The notes: a model not told the origin generated them from the sequence alone. A stretch of DNA of 64,000 bases from Roseomonas gilardii (GCF_001941945.1 NZ_CP015583.1:2301501-2365500), one strand, 5' to 3'; shown: positions 1-12,446, counted from the first letter of the stretch. Program-made: numbers and translations.

Positions 1-1451
1 CCGACCATCAGGTCGAAGAAGGCATAGCCGGTGAAGACCGCGCCGATCGCCAGCAGCACCAGCGGGATCAGCATCACCGGCGGGCTCTCATGCACGTGCT
101 CCATCACGTGGTGATCCGCCCGCGGCTTGCCGTGGAAGGTCAGGATCGTCAGGCGCCAGGAGTAGAAGGCGGTCAGGAAGGCCGCGATCATGGTCATGAC
201 GAAGCCGTACATGCCGACCGCGCTACCCGAGGCGAAGGCCGCCTCCATGATCGCGTCCTTGGAGTAGTAGCCGGCGAAGAAGGGAATGCCGGCCAGCGCC
301 AGGTTGCCGATCCAGAACACCACGTAGGTGACGGGGATCTTGGTCCAGATCCCGCCCATGCGGCGGATGTCCTGCTCGTCGGACATGGCGTGGATCACCG
401 AGCCCGCGCTCAGGAAGAGCAGCGCCTTGAAGAAGGCGTGCGTGAAGAGGTGGAACACCGCCGCCTGATAGGCGCCGACGCCCACCGCCACGAACATGTA
501 GCCGAGCTGCGAGCAGGTGGAGAAGGCGATCACCCGCTTGATGTCGTTCTGCACGCAGCCCACCGTCGCCGCGAAGAAGGCGGTGGTGGCGCCGACGACG
601 GTCACCAGCATCAGCGCATGCGGCGCCATCTCCATCAGCGGCGACATGCGCGCCATCAGGAAGACGCCGGCCGTCACCATGGTGGCGGCGTGGATCAGCG
701 CGGAAACGGGGGTCGGGCCCTCCATGGCGTCCGGCAGCCAGGTGTGCAGCACGAGCTGCGCCGACTTGCCGCAGGCGCCGGCGAAGAGCAGCACGCCGAT
801 CACCTCGATGGAGGAGAAGCCGAAGATGGTCTGGCCCTGCGCCTCCGGCAGCGCGGCGAAGATCTCGTTGAAGCCGAGCTCTCCGAAGGTCCAGAAGGTG
901 AGCGCCATGCCCATCATGAAGAACAGGTCGCCCACGCGGTTGACGATGAAGGCCTTCATCGCCGCGCGGTTTGCGCTTTCCCGCTCGTAATAGTAGCCGA
1001 TCAGCAGGTAGCTCGCGAGGCCCACGCCCTCCCAGCCGAAAAAGAGCTGCACGAGGTTGTCCGCCGTCACCAGCATCAGCATGGCGAAGGTGAAGAGCGA
1101 GAGATAGGCGAAGTACCGCGACGGCGTCTCGTCATGGGACATGTAGCCCACGCTGTAGAGATGGATCAGCGTGGAGATCAGCGTGATCATCCCGACCATC
1201 ATGGCCGAGAGCGTGTCGTAGCGGAGCGCCCAGTCCACGCTGAGCGAGCCGGCCTCGATGAAGTTGGCGACCACCACCGTGGCGGGCTGGCTGTGCAGCC
1301 CGACCTGCCAGAAGGCGGAGATCCCGCAGACCGCAGCCAGCGCCATGCAGATCACGGTGGACCACTGGGCGGCCTTGTCGCCGATCCAGCGGCCCAGGAA
1401 GCCCGAGATGGCGGAGCCCAGCAGGGGGAAGAAGACAGCGCCGACGAACAT
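1..1451 (-). CDS. nuoL: NADH-quinone oxidoreductase subunit L (5' part, cut by window edge)
   Basis: This is the largest antiporter-like membrane subunit of respiratory complex I, thought to take part in proton pumping. About 483 N-terminal residues are visible, and the frame stays open to the left edge, where the gene continues. The translation is a string of hydrophobic helices with family landmarks: the [20 protein letters not shown] stretch near residue 120, the [20 protein letters not shown] stretch near residue 230, and a later [17 protein letters not shown] segment. The ATG lies 5 bases after the nuoK stop, so it is the distal gene of the nuo operon seen here. nuoM and nuoN are expected beyond the window (inference). 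Confidence 0.97.
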   Translation of the reverse strand, partial: MFVGAVFFPLLGSAISGFLGRWIGDKAAQWSTVICMALAAVCGISAFWQVGLHSQPATVVVANFIEAGSLSVDWALRYDTLSAMMVGMITLISTLIHLYSVGYMSHDETPSRYFAYLSLFTFAMLMLVTADNLVQLFFGWEGVGLASYLLIGYYYERESANRAAMKAFIVNRVGDLFFMMGMALTFWTFGELGFNEIFAALPEAQGQTIFGFSSIEVIGVLLFAGACGKSAQLVLHTWLPDAMEGPTPVSALIHAATMVTAGVFLMARMSPLMEMAPHALMLVTVVGATTAFFAATVGCVQNDIKRVIAFSTCSQLGYMFVAVGVGAYQAAVFHLFTHAFFKALLFLSAGSVIHAMSDEQDIRRMGGIWTKIPVTYVVFWIGNLALAGIPFFAGYYSKDAIMEAAFASGSAVGMYGFVMTMIAAFLTAFYSWRLTILTFHGKPRADHHVMEHVHESPPVMLIPLVLLAIGAVFTGYAFFDLMV

Positions 1452-1456
1452 GCCGC

Positions 1457-1768
1457 TCAACCCTTCAGGGTGGACACGTCTTCCACCTCGATGCTGCCAC
1501 GGTTGCGGAAATAGATGACGAGGATCGCGAGGCCGATCGCGGCCTCGGCCGCCGCCACCGTCAGGATGAACAGGGCGAAGACCTGCCCGGTCAGGTCGCC
1601 CAGGGCCGAGGAGAAGGCCACCATGTTGGTGTTGACCGAAAGCAGGATCAGCTCGATCGACATGAGCAGCACGATGACATTCTTCCGGTTCATGAAGATC
1701 CCGAAGATGCCAAGCAGGAAAAGGATCGCCCCTACCGCCAGGTAGTGGCCAAGCCCGATGGTGAGCAT
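1457..1768 (-). CDS. nuoK: NADH-quinone oxidoreductase subunit K
   Basis: Small membrane subunit of complex I (MrpC-like) in the proton-translocating arm. It is 103 residues, the usual family length, with three hydrophobic helices. The two membrane-buried glutamates are present, in the [11 protein letters not shown] segment and the [13 protein letters not shown] segment; in the E. coli homologue such residues are needed for coupling. Its ATG overlaps the nuoJ stop by one base, indicating translational coupling. Confidence 0.97.
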   Translation of the reverse strand: MLTIGLGHYLAVGAILFLLGIFGIFMNRKNVIVLLMSIELILLSVNTNMVAFSSALGDLTGQVFALFILTVAAAEAAIGLAILVIYFRNRGSIEVEDVSTLKG

Positions 1769-2466
1769 CAGTGGTGGCCCCCCCCGTGGCCATGATCTGC
1801 GTGGTGGATCGCCTTGGGCTTGTCCTTCGGCTCCGGCGGCAGCGGCCGCAGGATGCCGATCTCGCCCAGCCCGGCGCCGCTCGGCACCTTCTGCATCTCC
1901 ACCTTGCCCACGCGCGCGATCTGCTGGGCGATGTTCTGCCGGCGCGACGGCCCGGTCTTCTCCCGGTGGGTCAGGACGATGGCGCCGATCATCGCCACCA
2001 GCAGGACCATGCCCGCCGCCTGGAACAGGAAGATGTAGTCCGTGTAGATCAGGTGCCCCAGCGCATGGGTGTTGGTCATGTCCGCGGGCACCGCGTTCAT
2101 GCGCAGCGTCACCGCCTCCGTGCTGAACTGCCAGCCGGCCAGGACCAGCAGCAGTTCCAGGAAGAGGATGCCGCCGATGATCGCCCCGATCGGGGCGTAG
2201 CGCTGGAAGCCCTCCCGCAGCCGGATGAAGTCCACATCCAGCATCATCACGACGAAGAGGAACAGCACCGCGACCGCGCCGACATAGACGATGACCAGGA
2301 TCATCGCGAGGAACTCCGCCCCCGCGAGGAGGAAGAGCCCGGCCGCGTTGAAGAAGCCGAGGATGAGGTACAGCACGCTGTAGACGGGATTGCGGCTGGT
2401 CACCACCATCACGGCGGAGGCGATCAGCACCGCCGCGAAGGCGTAGAAGGCGAGAGCTGCGATCAT
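1768..2466 (-). CDS. nuoJ: NADH-quinone oxidoreductase subunit J
   Basis: Membrane subunit of complex I that packs against NuoK, NuoA and NuoH. It has 232 residues, with five hydrophobic helices in the first ~165 and the conserved [16 protein letters not shown] helix around residues 60-77. The C-terminal ~60 residues are hydrophilic and end in a histidine-rich tail ([12 protein letters not shown]), an extension relative to the ~184-residue E. coli protein. A 72-base gap with a strong hairpin separates it from nuoI, and its stop overlaps the nuoK start. Confidence 0.96.
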   Translation of the reverse strand: MIAALAFYAFAAVLIASAVMVVTSRNPVYSVLYLILGFFNAAGLFLLAGAEFLAMILVIVYVGAVAVLFLFVVMMLDVDFIRLREGFQRYAPIGAIIGGILFLELLLVLAGWQFSTEAVTLRMNAVPADMTNTHALGHLIYTDYIFLFQAAGMVLLVAMIGAIVLTHREKTGPSRRQNIAQQIARVGKVEMQKVPSGAGLGEIGILRPLPPEPKDKPKAIHHADHGHGGGHH

Positions 2467-2504
2467 CGGGCCAGGCAGTCCATGGGGCGTTCCATCTTCG
2501 TGAA

Positions 2505-2530
2505 CCGGGGGCGCTTTGCGGCGCCCCCGG
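2505..2530. repeat. Perfect inverted repeat (hairpin) between nuoI and nuoJ
   Basis: Two perfectly complementary 10-base arms, CCGGGGGCGC and GCGCCCCCGG, flank a six-base loop in the 72-base nuoI-nuoJ gap. No T-run follows it in the direction of transcription, and the operon continues. An RNA-processing or stability element is therefore more likely than a terminator (inference). Confidence 0.7.
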
Positions 2531-2538
2531 ATGCGGTC

Positions 2539-3027
2539 TCAGCGATAGGGAGCGTCGAGCTCAAGCCTTGCGGCGAGCAGCGGTTCCCACCGGTCTCCGT
2601 TCGCGAGCAGCTTGTTCTTGTCATAGAGAAGCTCCTCCCGCGTTTCGGTGGCGAATTCGAGGTTCGGCCCCTCGACGATCGCATCCACCGGGCAGGCCTC
2701 CTCGCAGAGGCCGCAATAGATGCACTTCACCATGTCGATGTCGTAGCGCGTGGTGCGGCGTGACCCGTCCTCGCGCGGCTCGGCCTCGATGGTGATGGCC
2801 AGGGCCGGGCAGATCGCCTCGCAGAGCTTGCAGGCGATGCACCGCTCCTCCCCGTTCGGATAGCGGCGCAGCGCGTGCTCGCCCTTGAAGCGGGGCGAGA
2901 GCGGCTGCCGCTCGAACGGATAGTTCAGCGTGACCTTGGGCTTGAAGAAGGCCTTCAGCGTCAGCCACATGCCCTGCGCGATATCCACGAGCAGGTAGCC
3001 GCGCGCCAGGCTGTCGAGCGTCGCCAT
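2539..3027 (-). CDS. nuoI: NADH-quinone oxidoreductase subunit I (8Fe ferredoxin-type)
   Basis: Peripheral-arm complex I subunit carrying clusters N6a and N6b that pass electrons toward NuoB. Both 4Fe-4S motifs are intact: [12 protein letters not shown] (Cys63, 66, 69, 73) and [12 protein letters not shown] (Cys102, 105, 108, 112). The start at [10 protein letters not shown] gives 162 residues, the family length; an in-frame ATG 39 bases upstream would only add a low-complexity leader. It follows nuoH by 72 bases. Confidence 0.97.
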   Translation of the reverse strand: MATLDSLARGYLLVDIAQGMWLTLKAFFKPKVTLNYPFERQPLSPRFKGEHALRRYPNGEERCIACKLCEAICPALAITIEAEPREDGSRRTTRYDIDMVKCIYCGLCEEACPVDAIVEGPNLEFATETREELLYDKNKLLANGDRWEPLLAARLELDAPYR

Positions 3028-3099
3028 GATGCTATGCCTTTCCGGCCAGGGCCATGGTGGGAGCAAAAGAGGGGATACGCATGTCGTCCAGGGCCCGCG

Positions 3100-4110
3100 T
3101 CATACCGGCAGCCACCCGAAGGCCTTCAGCGCCACCGCGGTCAGCACCAGCCAGCCCAGGGTGAAGGGCAGGAAGACCTTCCAGCCCAGCCGCATCAGCT
3201 GGTCGTAGCGGTAGCGCGGGAAGGTCGCGCGGACCCAAAGGAAGACGAAGAGGCAGATCAGGATCTTCAGGATGAACCAGAGCGGCCCTGGGACCCAGTT
3301 CAGCGGCGCCACGTCCATCGGCGGATACCAGCCACCCAGGAAGAGGATGGTGGTCAGCGCGGACATGAGGATCATGTTCGCGTACTCGCCGAGGAAGAAG
3401 AGCCCGAAGGTCATCGAGCTGTACTCGACGAAGAAGCCCGCCACCAGCTCGCTTTCGCCTTCCGGCAGGTCGAAGGGGGCGCGGTTCGTCTCGGCCAGGA
3501 TCGAAATGAAGAAGATGATGAACATCGGGAAGAGCGGTATGGCGAACCACACATGCTCCTGCGCCCGCACGATGTCCGTCAGGTTCAGCGACCCCACGCA
3601 CATCAGCACGGTCACGATGATGAGGCCCATCGAGACCTCGTAGGACACCATCTGCGCCGCCGAGCGCAGCGCGCCCAGGAAGGCGTATTTCGAGTTCGAT
3701 GCCCAGCCGGCGATGATGATGCCATAGACGCCGAGCGAGGAGATGGCGAAGAGGTAGAGCACGCCGACATTGATGTTGGCGATCGCCCAGCCATCGTTCA
3801 CCGGGATCACCGCCCAGGCCAGCATGGCCAGGACGAAGGTGATCATCGGCGCCATGATGAACAGCAGGCGCGACGCGCCGGTCGGGATGATGGTCTCCTT
3901 GGTCATCATCTTCAGCGCGTCGGCGAAGGGCTGCAGCAGGCCGAAGGGGCCGACCACGTTCGGCCCCCGGCGGTACTGCATGGCGGCCAGCACCTTGCGT
4001 TCCGCATAGGTGAGATAGGCGACCGCGATCAGCAGCGGCACCAGCAGCGCCAGGGTCTGCGCCAGCGTCAGGGCCAGGATGCCGATCGGGGAGGAAAGGA
4101 AGCTGTCCAT
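3100..4110 (-). CDS. nuoH: NADH-quinone oxidoreductase subunit H
   Basis: Membrane subunit of complex I at the junction with the peripheral arm, forming much of the quinone-binding chamber. The 336-residue protein has about eight hydrophobic helices and the conserved loops: [20 protein letters not shown] near residue 45 and [20 protein letters not shown] near residue 205. The ATG at MDSFLSSP begins 5 bases after the nuoG stop; an upstream in-frame ATG lies inside nuoG and was not used. Confidence 0.97.
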   Translation of the reverse strand: MDSFLSSPIGILALTLAQTLALLVPLLIAVAYLTYAERKVLAAMQYRRGPNVVGPFGLLQPFADALKMMTKETIIPTGASRLLFIMAPMITFVLAMLAWAVIPVNDGWAIANINVGVLYLFAISSLGVYGIIIAGWASNSKYAFLGALRSAAQMVSYEVSMGLIIVTVLMCVGSLNLTDIVRAQEHVWFAIPLFPMFIIFFISILAETNRAPFDLPEGESELVAGFFVEYSSMTFGLFFLGEYANMILMSALTTILFLGGWYPPMDVAPLNWVPGPLWFILKILICLFVFLWVRATFPRYRYDQLMRLGWKVFLPFTLGWLVLTAVALKAFGWLPV

Positions 4111-4115
4111 CGTGC

Positions 4116-6209
4116 TCACTCCGCCGCCAGATGGGGAGCCAAGCGGGGTTCGGTCGCGGAGGCCCGGACCCGGCTGCACTCGGCCATCACCTCGCTTGCC
4201 CGGCTGATCGGATCGACGCGGTAGTAGTCCGTGATCGGCAGCACGAAGCCGGCCCCGCCCAGCGGCTGCCCGCCGGCCCGCGGCCCGCTCTGCTCACGGC
4301 AGGTGGGCGCATCGACCACGTCCAGCCGCCCGAAGACCGGGTTCACCCGCACCAGCGCGGCGCGGATCGCATCCTCGTCGTCATAAGGCAGCGGCCGCCC
4401 GATGATCTCGCTGGCCGCGCGGATGATGCGCCAGTCCTCGCGTGCCTCGCCCGGGGCGAAGACGGCGCGGCGGGCGCGCTGCACCCGGCCCTCCGTGTTC
4501 ACGTAGGTGCCGTTCTTCTCCAGGTAGGTCACGCCGGGCAGGATCACGTCGGCCCGCGCCGCCGCCCTGTCGCCGTGATGGCCCTGATACACCACGAAGG
4601 TATCGCCGCCGATCAGTGCCGGGTCGAAGCTGTCGGCGCCGAGCAGCCAGAGCAGGTCCACCCCGCCGCCCAGCATGGCGCCCAGGTCCTTGCCACCCTC
4701 GCCCGGCAGGAAGCCGAGGTCGAGCGCGCCCACCTGGCCGCCGAACTGGTGCAGCAGGTTGAAGCCGTTCCAGTCCTCGCGCAGCGCGCCGACCCGGCCC
4801 GCCAGCGCCCAGGCGGCGGCCAGCACCGCCGCGCCGTCCGGCCGCGCCAAGGCGCCACGGCCCAGGATGACCATCGGCTTCTTCGCCTCGCGCAGCGCCT
4901 GGGCGAAGGCCCCCTCGCCCACCTCGATGCCGGAGAGCAGGTTCGGCCCGTCGCCCAGATGCTCGGCCGGATAGGTCAGGTCCAGCACCTCCGGCCCGAC
5001 ATAGGCCACCGGCAGGGCCGTCTGGTTCCAGCGCTTCAGGATGCGGGCGTTCAGCACCGGCGCCTCCAGCCGCGGGTTGCTGCCCACGATCAGGATGGCA
5101 TCGGCCTCGTCGATCCCGGCGATCGTCGAGTTGAACAGGTAGAAGTCGCGCCGCGAGGCATCGATCGCCGCCCCGTCCTGGCGGCAGTCGAGGTTCCGCG
5201 AGCCCAGCCGCTCCATCAGGTCGCGCAGCGCCAGCAGGCTTTCGGCATCCGCCATCTCGCCCGCCACGGCGCCGACCCGGTCGCCCGGCACGCCCTTCAG
5301 GCGGTCGGCGATGACCTCGAAGGCCTCGTGCCAGCTCGCCGGCTGCAGCCGCCCGTCGCGCTTCACCCAGGGGCGGTCCAGCCGCTTCCGCTTCAGCGCA
5401 TCGTGCGAGAAGCGCGAGCGGTCGCCCAGCCACTCCTCGTTCACGTCGTCATTGATGCGCGGCAGGATGCGCAGGATGTCCGGCCCGCGCGCATCGACGC
5501 GGATCGCGGCGCCCAGCGCATCCATCACGTCCACGCTGTCGGTCTTGGTCAGCTCCCAGGGCCGCGCCGTGAAGGCATAGGGCCGGCTGGTCAGCGCCCC
5601 GACCGGGCAGATGTCGATCAGGTTGCCGGCCAGCTCGGTGGTCAGCGCCTTCTCGACATAGGTGCCGATCTGCATGCTTTCGCCACGGCCGGTGGCGCCC
5701 ATCTCCTGCACGCCCGCCACTTCCGCCGAGAAGCGGACGCAGCGGCTGCACAGGATGCAGCGGTTCATGATCGTCTTGATCAGCGGCCCGACATACTTGT
5801 CCTTCACCGCCCGCTTCGCCTCGCGGTAGCGGCTGTGGTCCATGCCGTAGGCCACGGCCTGGTCCTGCAGGTCGCACTCGCCGCCCTGGTCGCAGATCGG
5901 GCAGTCCAGCGGGTGGTTGATCAGCAGGAATTCCATGACGTTCCGGCGCGCCTGCCGCACCACCGGGCTGTCCGTCTTGATCACCATCCCGTCCATCACC
6001 GGGAAGGCGCAGGAGGCCTGCGGCTTCGGCGACTTCTCGACCTCCACCAGGCACATGCGGCAGTTGCCGGCGATGGAGAGGCGCTCGTGGTAGCAGAAGC
6101 GCGGGATCTCCTTGCCCGCGACCTCGCAGGCCTGCAGCGCGGTGGCGCCGGCCGGCACCTCCACCTGCTGGCCATCCACCGTGACCTTGACGGTCTTGAT
6201 CTCGCTCAT
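4116..6209 (-). CDS. nuoG: NADH-quinone oxidoreductase subunit G
   Basis: Largest peripheral-arm subunit of complex I, a molybdopterin-oxidoreductase-like fold that carries iron-sulfur clusters but no molybdenum. It has 697 residues. Visible ligands: the 2Fe-2S set Cys39, Cys50, Cys53, Cys67; the N5-type set His99, Cys103, Cys106, Cys112; and the third set Cys151, Cys154, Cys157, Cys201. The gene starts 4 bases after the nuoF stop. Its length fits the shorter alphaproteobacterial/mitochondrial form rather than the ~900-residue E. coli form. Confidence 0.97.
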   Translation of the reverse strand: MSEIKTVKVTVDGQQVEVPAGATALQACEVAGKEIPRFCYHERLSIAGNCRMCLVEVEKSPKPQASCAFPVMDGMVIKTDSPVVRQARRNVMEFLLINHPLDCPICDQGGECDLQDQAVAYGMDHSRYREAKRAVKDKYVGPLIKTIMNRCILCSRCVRFSAEVAGVQEMGATGRGESMQIGTYVEKALTTELAGNLIDICPVGALTSRPYAFTARPWELTKTDSVDVMDALGAAIRVDARGPDILRILPRINDDVNEEWLGDRSRFSHDALKRKRLDRPWVKRDGRLQPASWHEAFEVIADRLKGVPGDRVGAVAGEMADAESLLALRDLMERLGSRNLDCRQDGAAIDASRRDFYLFNSTIAGIDEADAILIVGSNPRLEAPVLNARILKRWNQTALPVAYVGPEVLDLTYPAEHLGDGPNLLSGIEVGEGAFAQALREAKKPMVILGRGALARPDGAAVLAAAWALAGRVGALREDWNGFNLLHQFGGQVGALDLGFLPGEGGKDLGAMLGGGVDLLWLLGADSFDPALIGGDTFVVYQGHHGDRAAARADVILPGVTYLEKNGTYVNTEGRVQRARRAVFAPGEAREDWRIIRAASEIIGRPLPYDDEDAIRAALVRVNPVFGRLDVVDAPTCREQSGPRAGGQPLGGAGFVLPITDYYRVDPISRASEVMAECSRVRASATEPRLAPHLAAE

Positions 6210-6213
6210 CGGA

Positions 6214-7524
<1,311 letters not shown>

Positions 7525-7528
7525 GGTC

Positions 7529-8221
7529 TCACTCCTTCACCGGAAGGTCACGGCCATCGGCATCCACCATCGGGATGTCGAGCAGGGTCTCCGCCCCGCC
7601 CACCGGCGCGCTGCACACGCGACCGATGGCGCTGCCCGCCGGCGGCCGCTCGCCGCGCTTCAGGGACTCGATGAGCTTCACGGTGCTCTCGTAGTCCAGG
7701 TCCTCGTAGTAGTCGTCGTCCACCTGCAGCACCGGCGCGTTCACGCAGCCGCCGAGGCACTCCACCTCGGTCAAAGTGAAGAGCCCGTCCGCGCTGGTGT
7801 CGCCATAGCCCTTCAGGTGCCCCGCATCCTTGCAGGCGCGCAGCACGTCGTCAGAACCGCGCAGCCAGCAGGGCGTCGTGCCGCAGACCTGCAGGTGGTA
7901 GCGCCCGATCGGCTTGGTGTTGAACATGAAGTAGAAGCTGGCGACCTCGTAGACGCGGATCGGCGCCATGCCGAGCCGCTTCGCCACCTGATCCATCGCC
8001 ACGCGCGGCACCCAGGCGCTGCCCGTCTGCCGCCCCATCTGCCGCTGCACGACATAGAGCAGCGGGATGGTGGCGCTGGCCTCCTTCCCCGCCGGATAGC
8101 GCTTCAGGATCTTCTCGATCTGCGCCTCGCTTTCCGCGTCGAAGGCGAAGGAGGCAGGCTCGTGATGCGCCTCGGCCTTGCCGACGGCCTGGGTCGGACC
8201 CTCGTGCGCGTGGTCGCTCAC
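7529..8221 (-). CDS. nuoE: NADH-quinone oxidoreductase subunit E (2Fe-2S)
   Basis: Thioredoxin-fold complex I subunit carrying the N1a 2Fe-2S cluster beside NuoF. The chosen GTG start overlaps the nuoD stop (GTGA) and gives 230 residues; the frame is open further upstream, but that part is nuoD read in another frame. Cluster ligands are Cys113 and Cys118 (CGTTPC) and Cys155 and Cys159 (CLGGC). A ~50-residue C-terminal extension beyond the fold is common in alphaproteobacterial homologues. Confidence 0.95.
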   Translation of the reverse strand: MSDHAHEGPTQAVGKAEAHHEPASFAFDAESEAQIEKILKRYPAGKEASATIPLLYVVQRQMGRQTGSAWVPRVAMDQVAKRLGMAPIRVYEVASFYFMFNTKPIGRYHLQVCGTTPCWLRGSDDVLRACKDAGHLKGYGDTSADGLFTLTEVECLGGCVNAPVLQVDDDYYEDLDYESTVKLIESLKRGERPPAGSAIGRVCSAPVGGAETLLDIPMVDADGRDLPVKE

Positions 8222-9459
8222 CGGTCGATCTCCCCGAACACGACATCGATGCTGCCGATGATCGCCACGGCGTCGGCCAGCATGTGTCCCTTGGTCATGA
8301 GTTCCGTCGCCTGCAGGTGGGCATAGCCCGGCGAGCGGATCTTGCAGCGGTACGGCTTGTTCGTGCCGTCGGCGACCAGATAGACCGCGAACTCGCCCTT
8401 CGGCGCCTCGACCGCGGTGTAGGTCGCGCCCTCCGGCACGTGATAGCCCTCGGTGTAGAGCTTGAAGTGATGGATCAGCGATTCCATCGAGCGCTTCATC
8501 TCGGAGCGCTTCGGCGGCGCGATCTTGTTGTCCTGGACCTTGATCGGCCCGGGCTTCATCTGCGCCAGGCACTGCCTGATGATCTTCACGCTCTCCCGCA
8601 TCTCGGCGATGCGGACGAGGTAGCGGTCGTAGCAGTCGCCGTTGCGGCCCACCGGGATGTCGAAATCCATCCGGTCATAGACATCATAGGGCTGCTGCTT
8701 GCGCAGGTCCCAGGCGCAGCCAGAGGCGCGCAGGCAGGGGCCGGAGAAGCCCCAGGCCATGGCCTCTTCCGGTGAGACGATGCCGATATCGACCGTACGC
8801 TGCTTGATGATGCGGTTGCCCGTCACCAGCGTGTCGAGGTCGTCGATGAAGGCCGGCAGACCGTCAGCCCACTCGGCGATCCGCTCCTCCAGCCCGGCCG
8901 GCAGGTCCTTCGCCACGCCGCCCGCGCGGAAGTAGTTCGCGTGGTAGTGGCTGCCGCTCACCGCCTCGTAGAATTCCAGCCCGCGGTCGCGCTGCTCGAA
9001 GCCCCAGAGCGGCGGCGTCGTCGCGCCCAGGTCCAGCGCGAAGGTGGTGACGTTCAGCAGGTGGTTCAGCAGCCGCGTGACCTCGCTGAACAGCACACGG
9101 ATGTACTGCGCGCGCTCCGGCGCCTCGATGCCCAGCAGCCGCTCCGTCGCCAGCGCGAAGGCGTGCTCCATGCACATCGGGCTCACATAGTCGAGCCGGT
9201 CGAAATACGGGTTCGCCTGGACGTAGGTCTTGTACTCGATCAGCTTCTCGGTGCCGCGATGCAGCAGCCCGATATGCGGGTCGGCCCGCTCGACCTGCTC
9301 GCCCTTCATCTCCAGGATGAGGCGCAGCACGCCATGCGCGGCCGGATGCTGCGGGCCGAAATTGATGGTGTGGCTGTCCACCTCGATGGTGGTGCGGCCA
9401 TTGGCCTCGTCGGGCGTCCCCTCGGCGGGGCCGACATCTCCGGTGAGGAGGTGGCTCAC
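8218..9459 (-). CDS. nuoD: NADH-quinone oxidoreductase subunit D
   Basis: 49-kDa-type subunit of complex I, homologous to NiFe-hydrogenase large subunits, which forms the quinone pocket with NuoB. It has 413 residues with the hallmark [16 protein letters not shown] near residue 35, [18 protein letters not shown] near residue 62, and the C-terminal DVVFGEIDR. The nuoC stop and nuoD start overlap by four bases, so the two are separate genes rather than the fused nuoCD of enterobacteria. Confidence 0.98.
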   Translation of the reverse strand: MSHLLTGDVGPAEGTPDEANGRTTIEVDSHTINFGPQHPAAHGVLRLILEMKGEQVERADPHIGLLHRGTEKLIEYKTYVQANPYFDRLDYVSPMCMEHAFALATERLLGIEAPERAQYIRVLFSEVTRLLNHLLNVTTFALDLGATTPPLWGFEQRDRGLEFYEAVSGSHYHANYFRAGGVAKDLPAGLEERIAEWADGLPAFIDDLDTLVTGNRIIKQRTVDIGIVSPEEAMAWGFSGPCLRASGCAWDLRKQQPYDVYDRMDFDIPVGRNGDCYDRYLVRIAEMRESVKIIRQCLAQMKPGPIKVQDNKIAPPKRSEMKRSMESLIHHFKLYTEGYHVPEGATYTAVEAPKGEFAVYLVADGTNKPYRCKIRSPGYAHLQATELMTKGHMLADAVAIIGSIDVVFGEIDR

Positions 9460-10166
9460 TTCTGCGCCTCCTTCTGCTCGCCAGACGGCCCATCCTCGGG
9501 CGGCGGCAGGCGGTTCAGATGCACCTTCTCGTCACCGGGCAGCGTGGTCATGCCCTCCCAGGGAGAAAGGAAGTCGAACTGGCGGAATTCCTGCGTCAGC
9601 TTCACCGGCTCGTAGACCACCTCGCGCCGCTCGGAATCGTAGCGGACCTCGACATGGCCGGTCAGCGGGAAGTCCTTGCGCAACGGGTGGCCTTCGAAGC
9701 CGTAATCCGTGAGCAGGCGGCGCAGGTCCGTCTGCCCGGCGAACAGGACGCCGTACATGTCCCAGGTCTCGCGCTCGAACCAGGTCGCCGTCGGCCAGAT
9801 CGCCGACACGCTCGCCACCGGCGTGTTCTCGTCCGTGCTGGTGATCACGCGGACACGATGGTTGTGCCGCAGGCTCAGCAGGTTCCAGACCACCTCGAAG
9901 CGCTCGGCCCGGTCGGGCCAGTCCACGCCGCAGATGTCCATGCACTGCTCGAAGGCGAAGCGCGGATCGTCGCGCAGCATCAGCATCACCGGCAGCACCG
10001 CCTCGCGGCGCAGCCGCACCACCAGCTCGCCCGGCGCGGTCTCCGCCCGCCGCGTCACGCGCGCATCGAGCACGGAACCCTGGGGCGCTGCCGCGGTGAT
10101 CGCCTGGCCGAGCGCGGCCAAAGGCGAAAGCGGCGCGGAAGGAGGAGTGGAGTCGGTATCAGCCAC
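9456..10166 (-). CDS. nuoC: NADH-quinone oxidoreductase subunit C
   Basis: 30-kDa-type subunit that stabilises the NuoB-NuoD interface. The best start is a GTG (VADTDSTPP) that overlaps the last 8 bases of nuoB and yields 236 residues; the longer in-frame extension is antisense-like arginine-rich sequence inside nuoB. Family signature [14 protein letters not shown] lies mid-protein, followed by [20 protein letters not shown] and the YEPV...[12 protein letters not shown] end. Confidence 0.95.
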   Translation of the reverse strand: MADTDSTPPSAPLSPLAALGQAITAAAPQGSVLDARVTRRAETAPGELVVRLRREAVLPVMLMLRDDPRFAFEQCMDICGVDWPDRAERFEVVWNLLSLRHNHRVRVITSTDENTPVASVSAIWPTATWFERETWDMYGVLFAGQTDLRRLLTDYGFEGHPLRKDFPLTGHVEVRYDSERREVVYEPVKLTQEFRQFDFLSPWEGMTTLPGDEKVHLNRLPPPEDGPSGEQKEAQK

Positions 10167-10710
10167 GAAGGATGGTCCCCGTCCGCCGGATCTTCTTCTG
10201 GAGCTGCAACACGCCATAGACCAGCGCCTCGGCCGTCGGCGGGCAGCCGGGCACATAGACATCGACCGGCACGATCCGGTCGCAGCCGCGTACCACGCTG
10301 TAGGAATAATGGTAGTACCCGCCGCCATTGGCGCAGGACCCCATGGAGATCACCCAGCGCGGCTCCGACATCTGGTCGTAGACCTTGCGCAACGCGGGGG
10401 CCATCTTGTTGGTCAGCGTGCCGGCCACGATCATCACGTCGGACTGGCGTGGCGACCCACGCGGGATGGCGCCGAAGCGGTCGAGATCGTAGCGCGCCAT
10501 GTAGGCGTGGATCATCGGCACCGCGCAGCAGGCGAGACCGAAGGTCATCGGCCAGAGGCTGCCGGTGCGGGCCCAGTTCACCACCTTGTCCAGGTTGGCG
10601 ATCACGAAGCCTTTTTCCTGGATCTCCCCGGTCACGCCTTGGATCACCGCATCCTGTCCCGGGCCGGGCGGAAGCGCGTCCTTGTTCCAGGCAACGGCTT
10701 GATCAGACAT
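10159..10710 (-). CDS. nuoB: NADH-quinone oxidoreductase subunit B (cluster N2)
   Basis: Complex I subunit holding cluster N2, the final electron donor to quinone. The 183-residue protein contains all four N2 ligands: adjacent Cys61-Cys62 in [11 protein letters not shown], Cys126 in [12 protein letters not shown], and Cys156 in [14 protein letters not shown] 115-base gap separates it from nuoA; the nuoC start lies inside its last codons. Confidence 0.98.
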   Translation of the reverse strand: MSDQAVAWNKDALPPGPGQDAVIQGVTGEIQEKGFVIANLDKVVNWARTGSLWPMTFGLACCAVPMIHAYMARYDLDRFGAIPRGSPRQSDVMIVAGTLTNKMAPALRKVYDQMSEPRWVISMGSCANGGGYYHYSYSVVRGCDRIVPVDVYVPGCPPTAEALVYGVLQLQKKIRRTGTILRG

Positions 10711-10825
10711 TCAACTCTCCCACCCGCCGGTCACTCAGCATGGTCACGCAGCACATTCCTTCCAGGGCCCCCGCCGGGAGGCCCCCACCGGCAAGGCGGC
10801 TCCTGCCCCGCCCCGCCGGCCGCCC

Positions 10826-11194
10826 TCATTCCCAGTCCAGCGCGCCCTTCCGCCACTCATAGACGAAGCCCACCGTCAGCACGGTCAGGAAGCCCATCAT
10901 GGAAAGGAAGCCCACCCAACCGAGGGTGCCCAGCGAGATCGCCCAGGGGAACAGGAAGGCCACTTCGAGGTCGAAAATGATGAACAGGATGGCCACGAGG
11001 TAGAAACGCACGTCGAAACGGTGACGCGTATCCTCGAAAGGCTCGAAGCCGCACTCATAGGTCGAGAGCTTCTCCGGATCCGGCTTCTGGTGCGCGGCCA
11101 GGAACGAGCCGCCCACCATGGCGATGGAGATCACCACCGCGATGGCCAGGAAGACGAGGATCGGGAAGTACTCGGCGAGGAGCGGCTGCGTCAT
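10826..11194 (-). CDS. nuoA: NADH-quinone oxidoreductase subunit A
   Basis: First gene of the nuo operon, a small membrane subunit near the quinone site. The start at [11 protein letters not shown] gives 122 residues with three helices. The conserved loop [22 protein letters not shown] contains the family cysteine. Longer in-frame starts would add a non-membrane leader and were rejected. No strong ribosome-binding site precedes the ATG. The ~155 bases between it and the tRNA terminator probably hold the operon promoter. Confidence 0.96.
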   Translation of the reverse strand: MTQPLLAEYFPILVFLAIAVVISIAMVGGSFLAAHQKPDPEKLSTYECGFEPFEDTRHRFDVRFYLVAILFIIFDLEVAFLFPWAISLGTLGWVGFLSMMGFLTVLTVGFVYEWRKGALDWE

Positions 11195-11349
11195 CGTTTC
11201 GTTATCCAATGCAAACAGCGCCACGAGGGCGTGTGCGATGCAGCGCGAACATACTGCGACCCGCAGGACACTGCCATAGCGCGCGGGCAGCAATACCGCC
11301 ATGTGACCCAAAGACAAGGGGGCATCCCGACATGGCTGGTCGACAATAA

Positions 11350-11370
11350 ATCCGGACAAATTCAGTCCGG
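11350..11370 (-). terminator. Probable rho-independent terminator after tRNA-Asp
   Basis: A perfect 7-bp stem (TCCGGAC / GTCCGGA) with a seven-base loop lies 70 bases downstream of the first tRNA-Asp on the minus strand and is followed by TTTATTG. It would end tRNA transcription before the nuo promoter region. Confidence 0.6.
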
Positions 11371-11440
11371 ATACATGGGGCAGTTCTTGTTGCGACGAGA
11401 GTGGCGGTACAGGTCGTTGAAAGCAAGGGAATGTGGCGAA

Positions 11441-11517
<77 letters not shown>

Positions 11518-11587
11518 GCAAACCATGCGGCACAGGCCGGCGGCGATCCGCCGGACTTGCCGGGACCAGGAACGACGATGCATCGGG

Positions 11588-11664
<77 letters not shown>

Positions 11665-12015
11665 ACACGATGCATGCCCCTGCTGCCCTGGGGGCAGGAG
11701 AAGCGCCGCACCCTTCGGTGCGGCTCGTGGGGCGGGGTTTATGGGGTGGCGGGGAAGGTGTCAAGCAGGCCACCGGCAGCTTCCGCCAGCCGTCGCCCTG
11801 CCCTGCAGTTTCCGTCCACCAGTTCCGACTCGCGGCCCGTATCCGGATGGCGGATCGGCGCGAGACACGCCCGCAGGCACGCCGATCCGGAGGCCGCAGG
11901 GCAAGCGGACAGCCTGCGACGGGCGCGGCAGAGGCCTTGGAACGACAAGGAAGATGGGGATGCGCCAGGACCGGCCAAAGACAGGCGGACGGGGCGGAAG
12001 AAACGGCAGGCGGAA
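11665..12015. other. Gene-free stretch between tRNA-Asp and tRNA-Val
   Basis: No credible coding frame is seen here; the short open frames are arginine-rich and lack ribosome-binding sites. An 8-bp stem-loop (GCCGCACC / GGTGCGGC, loop CTTC) sits at 11705-11724, without a T-run on either side. It could be a weak terminator for tRNA-Val or an RNA-processing site. Nothing else is recognised. Confidence 0.6.
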
Positions 12016-12087
12016 TGGGCGCTGAGGGATTCGAACCCCCGGCATCCTCGGTGTAAGCGAGGCGCTCTACCGCTGAGCTAAGCGCCC
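12016..12087 (-). tRNA. tRNA-Val (TAC)
   Basis: 72 bases with acceptor GGGCGCT/AGCGCCC and discriminator A; CCA is not encoded. The anticodon stem CCTCG/CGAGG encloses CTTACAC, giving anticodon TAC. It is followed on the same strand by the tRNA-Asp pair and preceded by the HU gene. Confidence 0.97.
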
Positions 12088-12170
12088 GGGAAAATCCGCC
12101 AGGGCAGCGGGGCCGGCAAGATAGGGCGGAAGCGGGGTCCAGGCCACCGCCCCCGCCAGCAACTCCGGAA

Positions 12171-12446
12171 TCAGGAGTTCAGCGCGTCCTTGAGACCCTT
12201 GCCGGGCTTGAAGCGCACGGAGGTGGAGGCCTCGATCTTGATCTCCTCCCCGGTGCGCGGGTTCCGCCCGGTGCCGGCCTTGCGCGTGGAAATGGAGAAG
12301 GTGCCGAAACCGACCAGCCGAACCTCCTGACTCTCCTTGAGGGACGCCTCGATCGCCTTGAACATCGCGTCCACCACCTCGGTGGCCTTGGCCCGGGTCA
12401 GCTCGCCCGTCTCGGCCACCACGGCCACGAGATCCTGCTTGTTCAC
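12171..12446 (-). CDS. hup: DNA-binding protein HU
   Basis: Nucleoid-associated histone-like protein, a dimer that bends DNA. The GTG start (VNKQDLVAVVAE) has a GGAGGGG site about ten bases upstream and gives 91 residues, the usual HU length; an ATG ten codons earlier lacks family support. The signature GFGTFSISTRKAGTGRNPRTG around residues 47-67 is the DNA-contacting beta arm. HU lies downstream of lon, the arrangement found in many proteobacteria. Confidence 0.95.
   Translation of the reverse strand: MNKQDLVAVVAETGELTRAKATEVVDAMFKAIEASLKESQEVRLVGFGTFSISTRKAGTGRNPRTGEEIKIEASTSVRFKPGKGLKDALNS

Noticed and set aside
90-1514. 474-residue plus-strand open frame
   Set aside because: Antisense to nuoL, which is unambiguous; histidine/glutamate-rich shadow.
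11705-11724. Stem-loop as a rho-independent terminator
   Set aside because: Neither strand has a T-run after the stem, so it was recorded only as part of the intergenic description.
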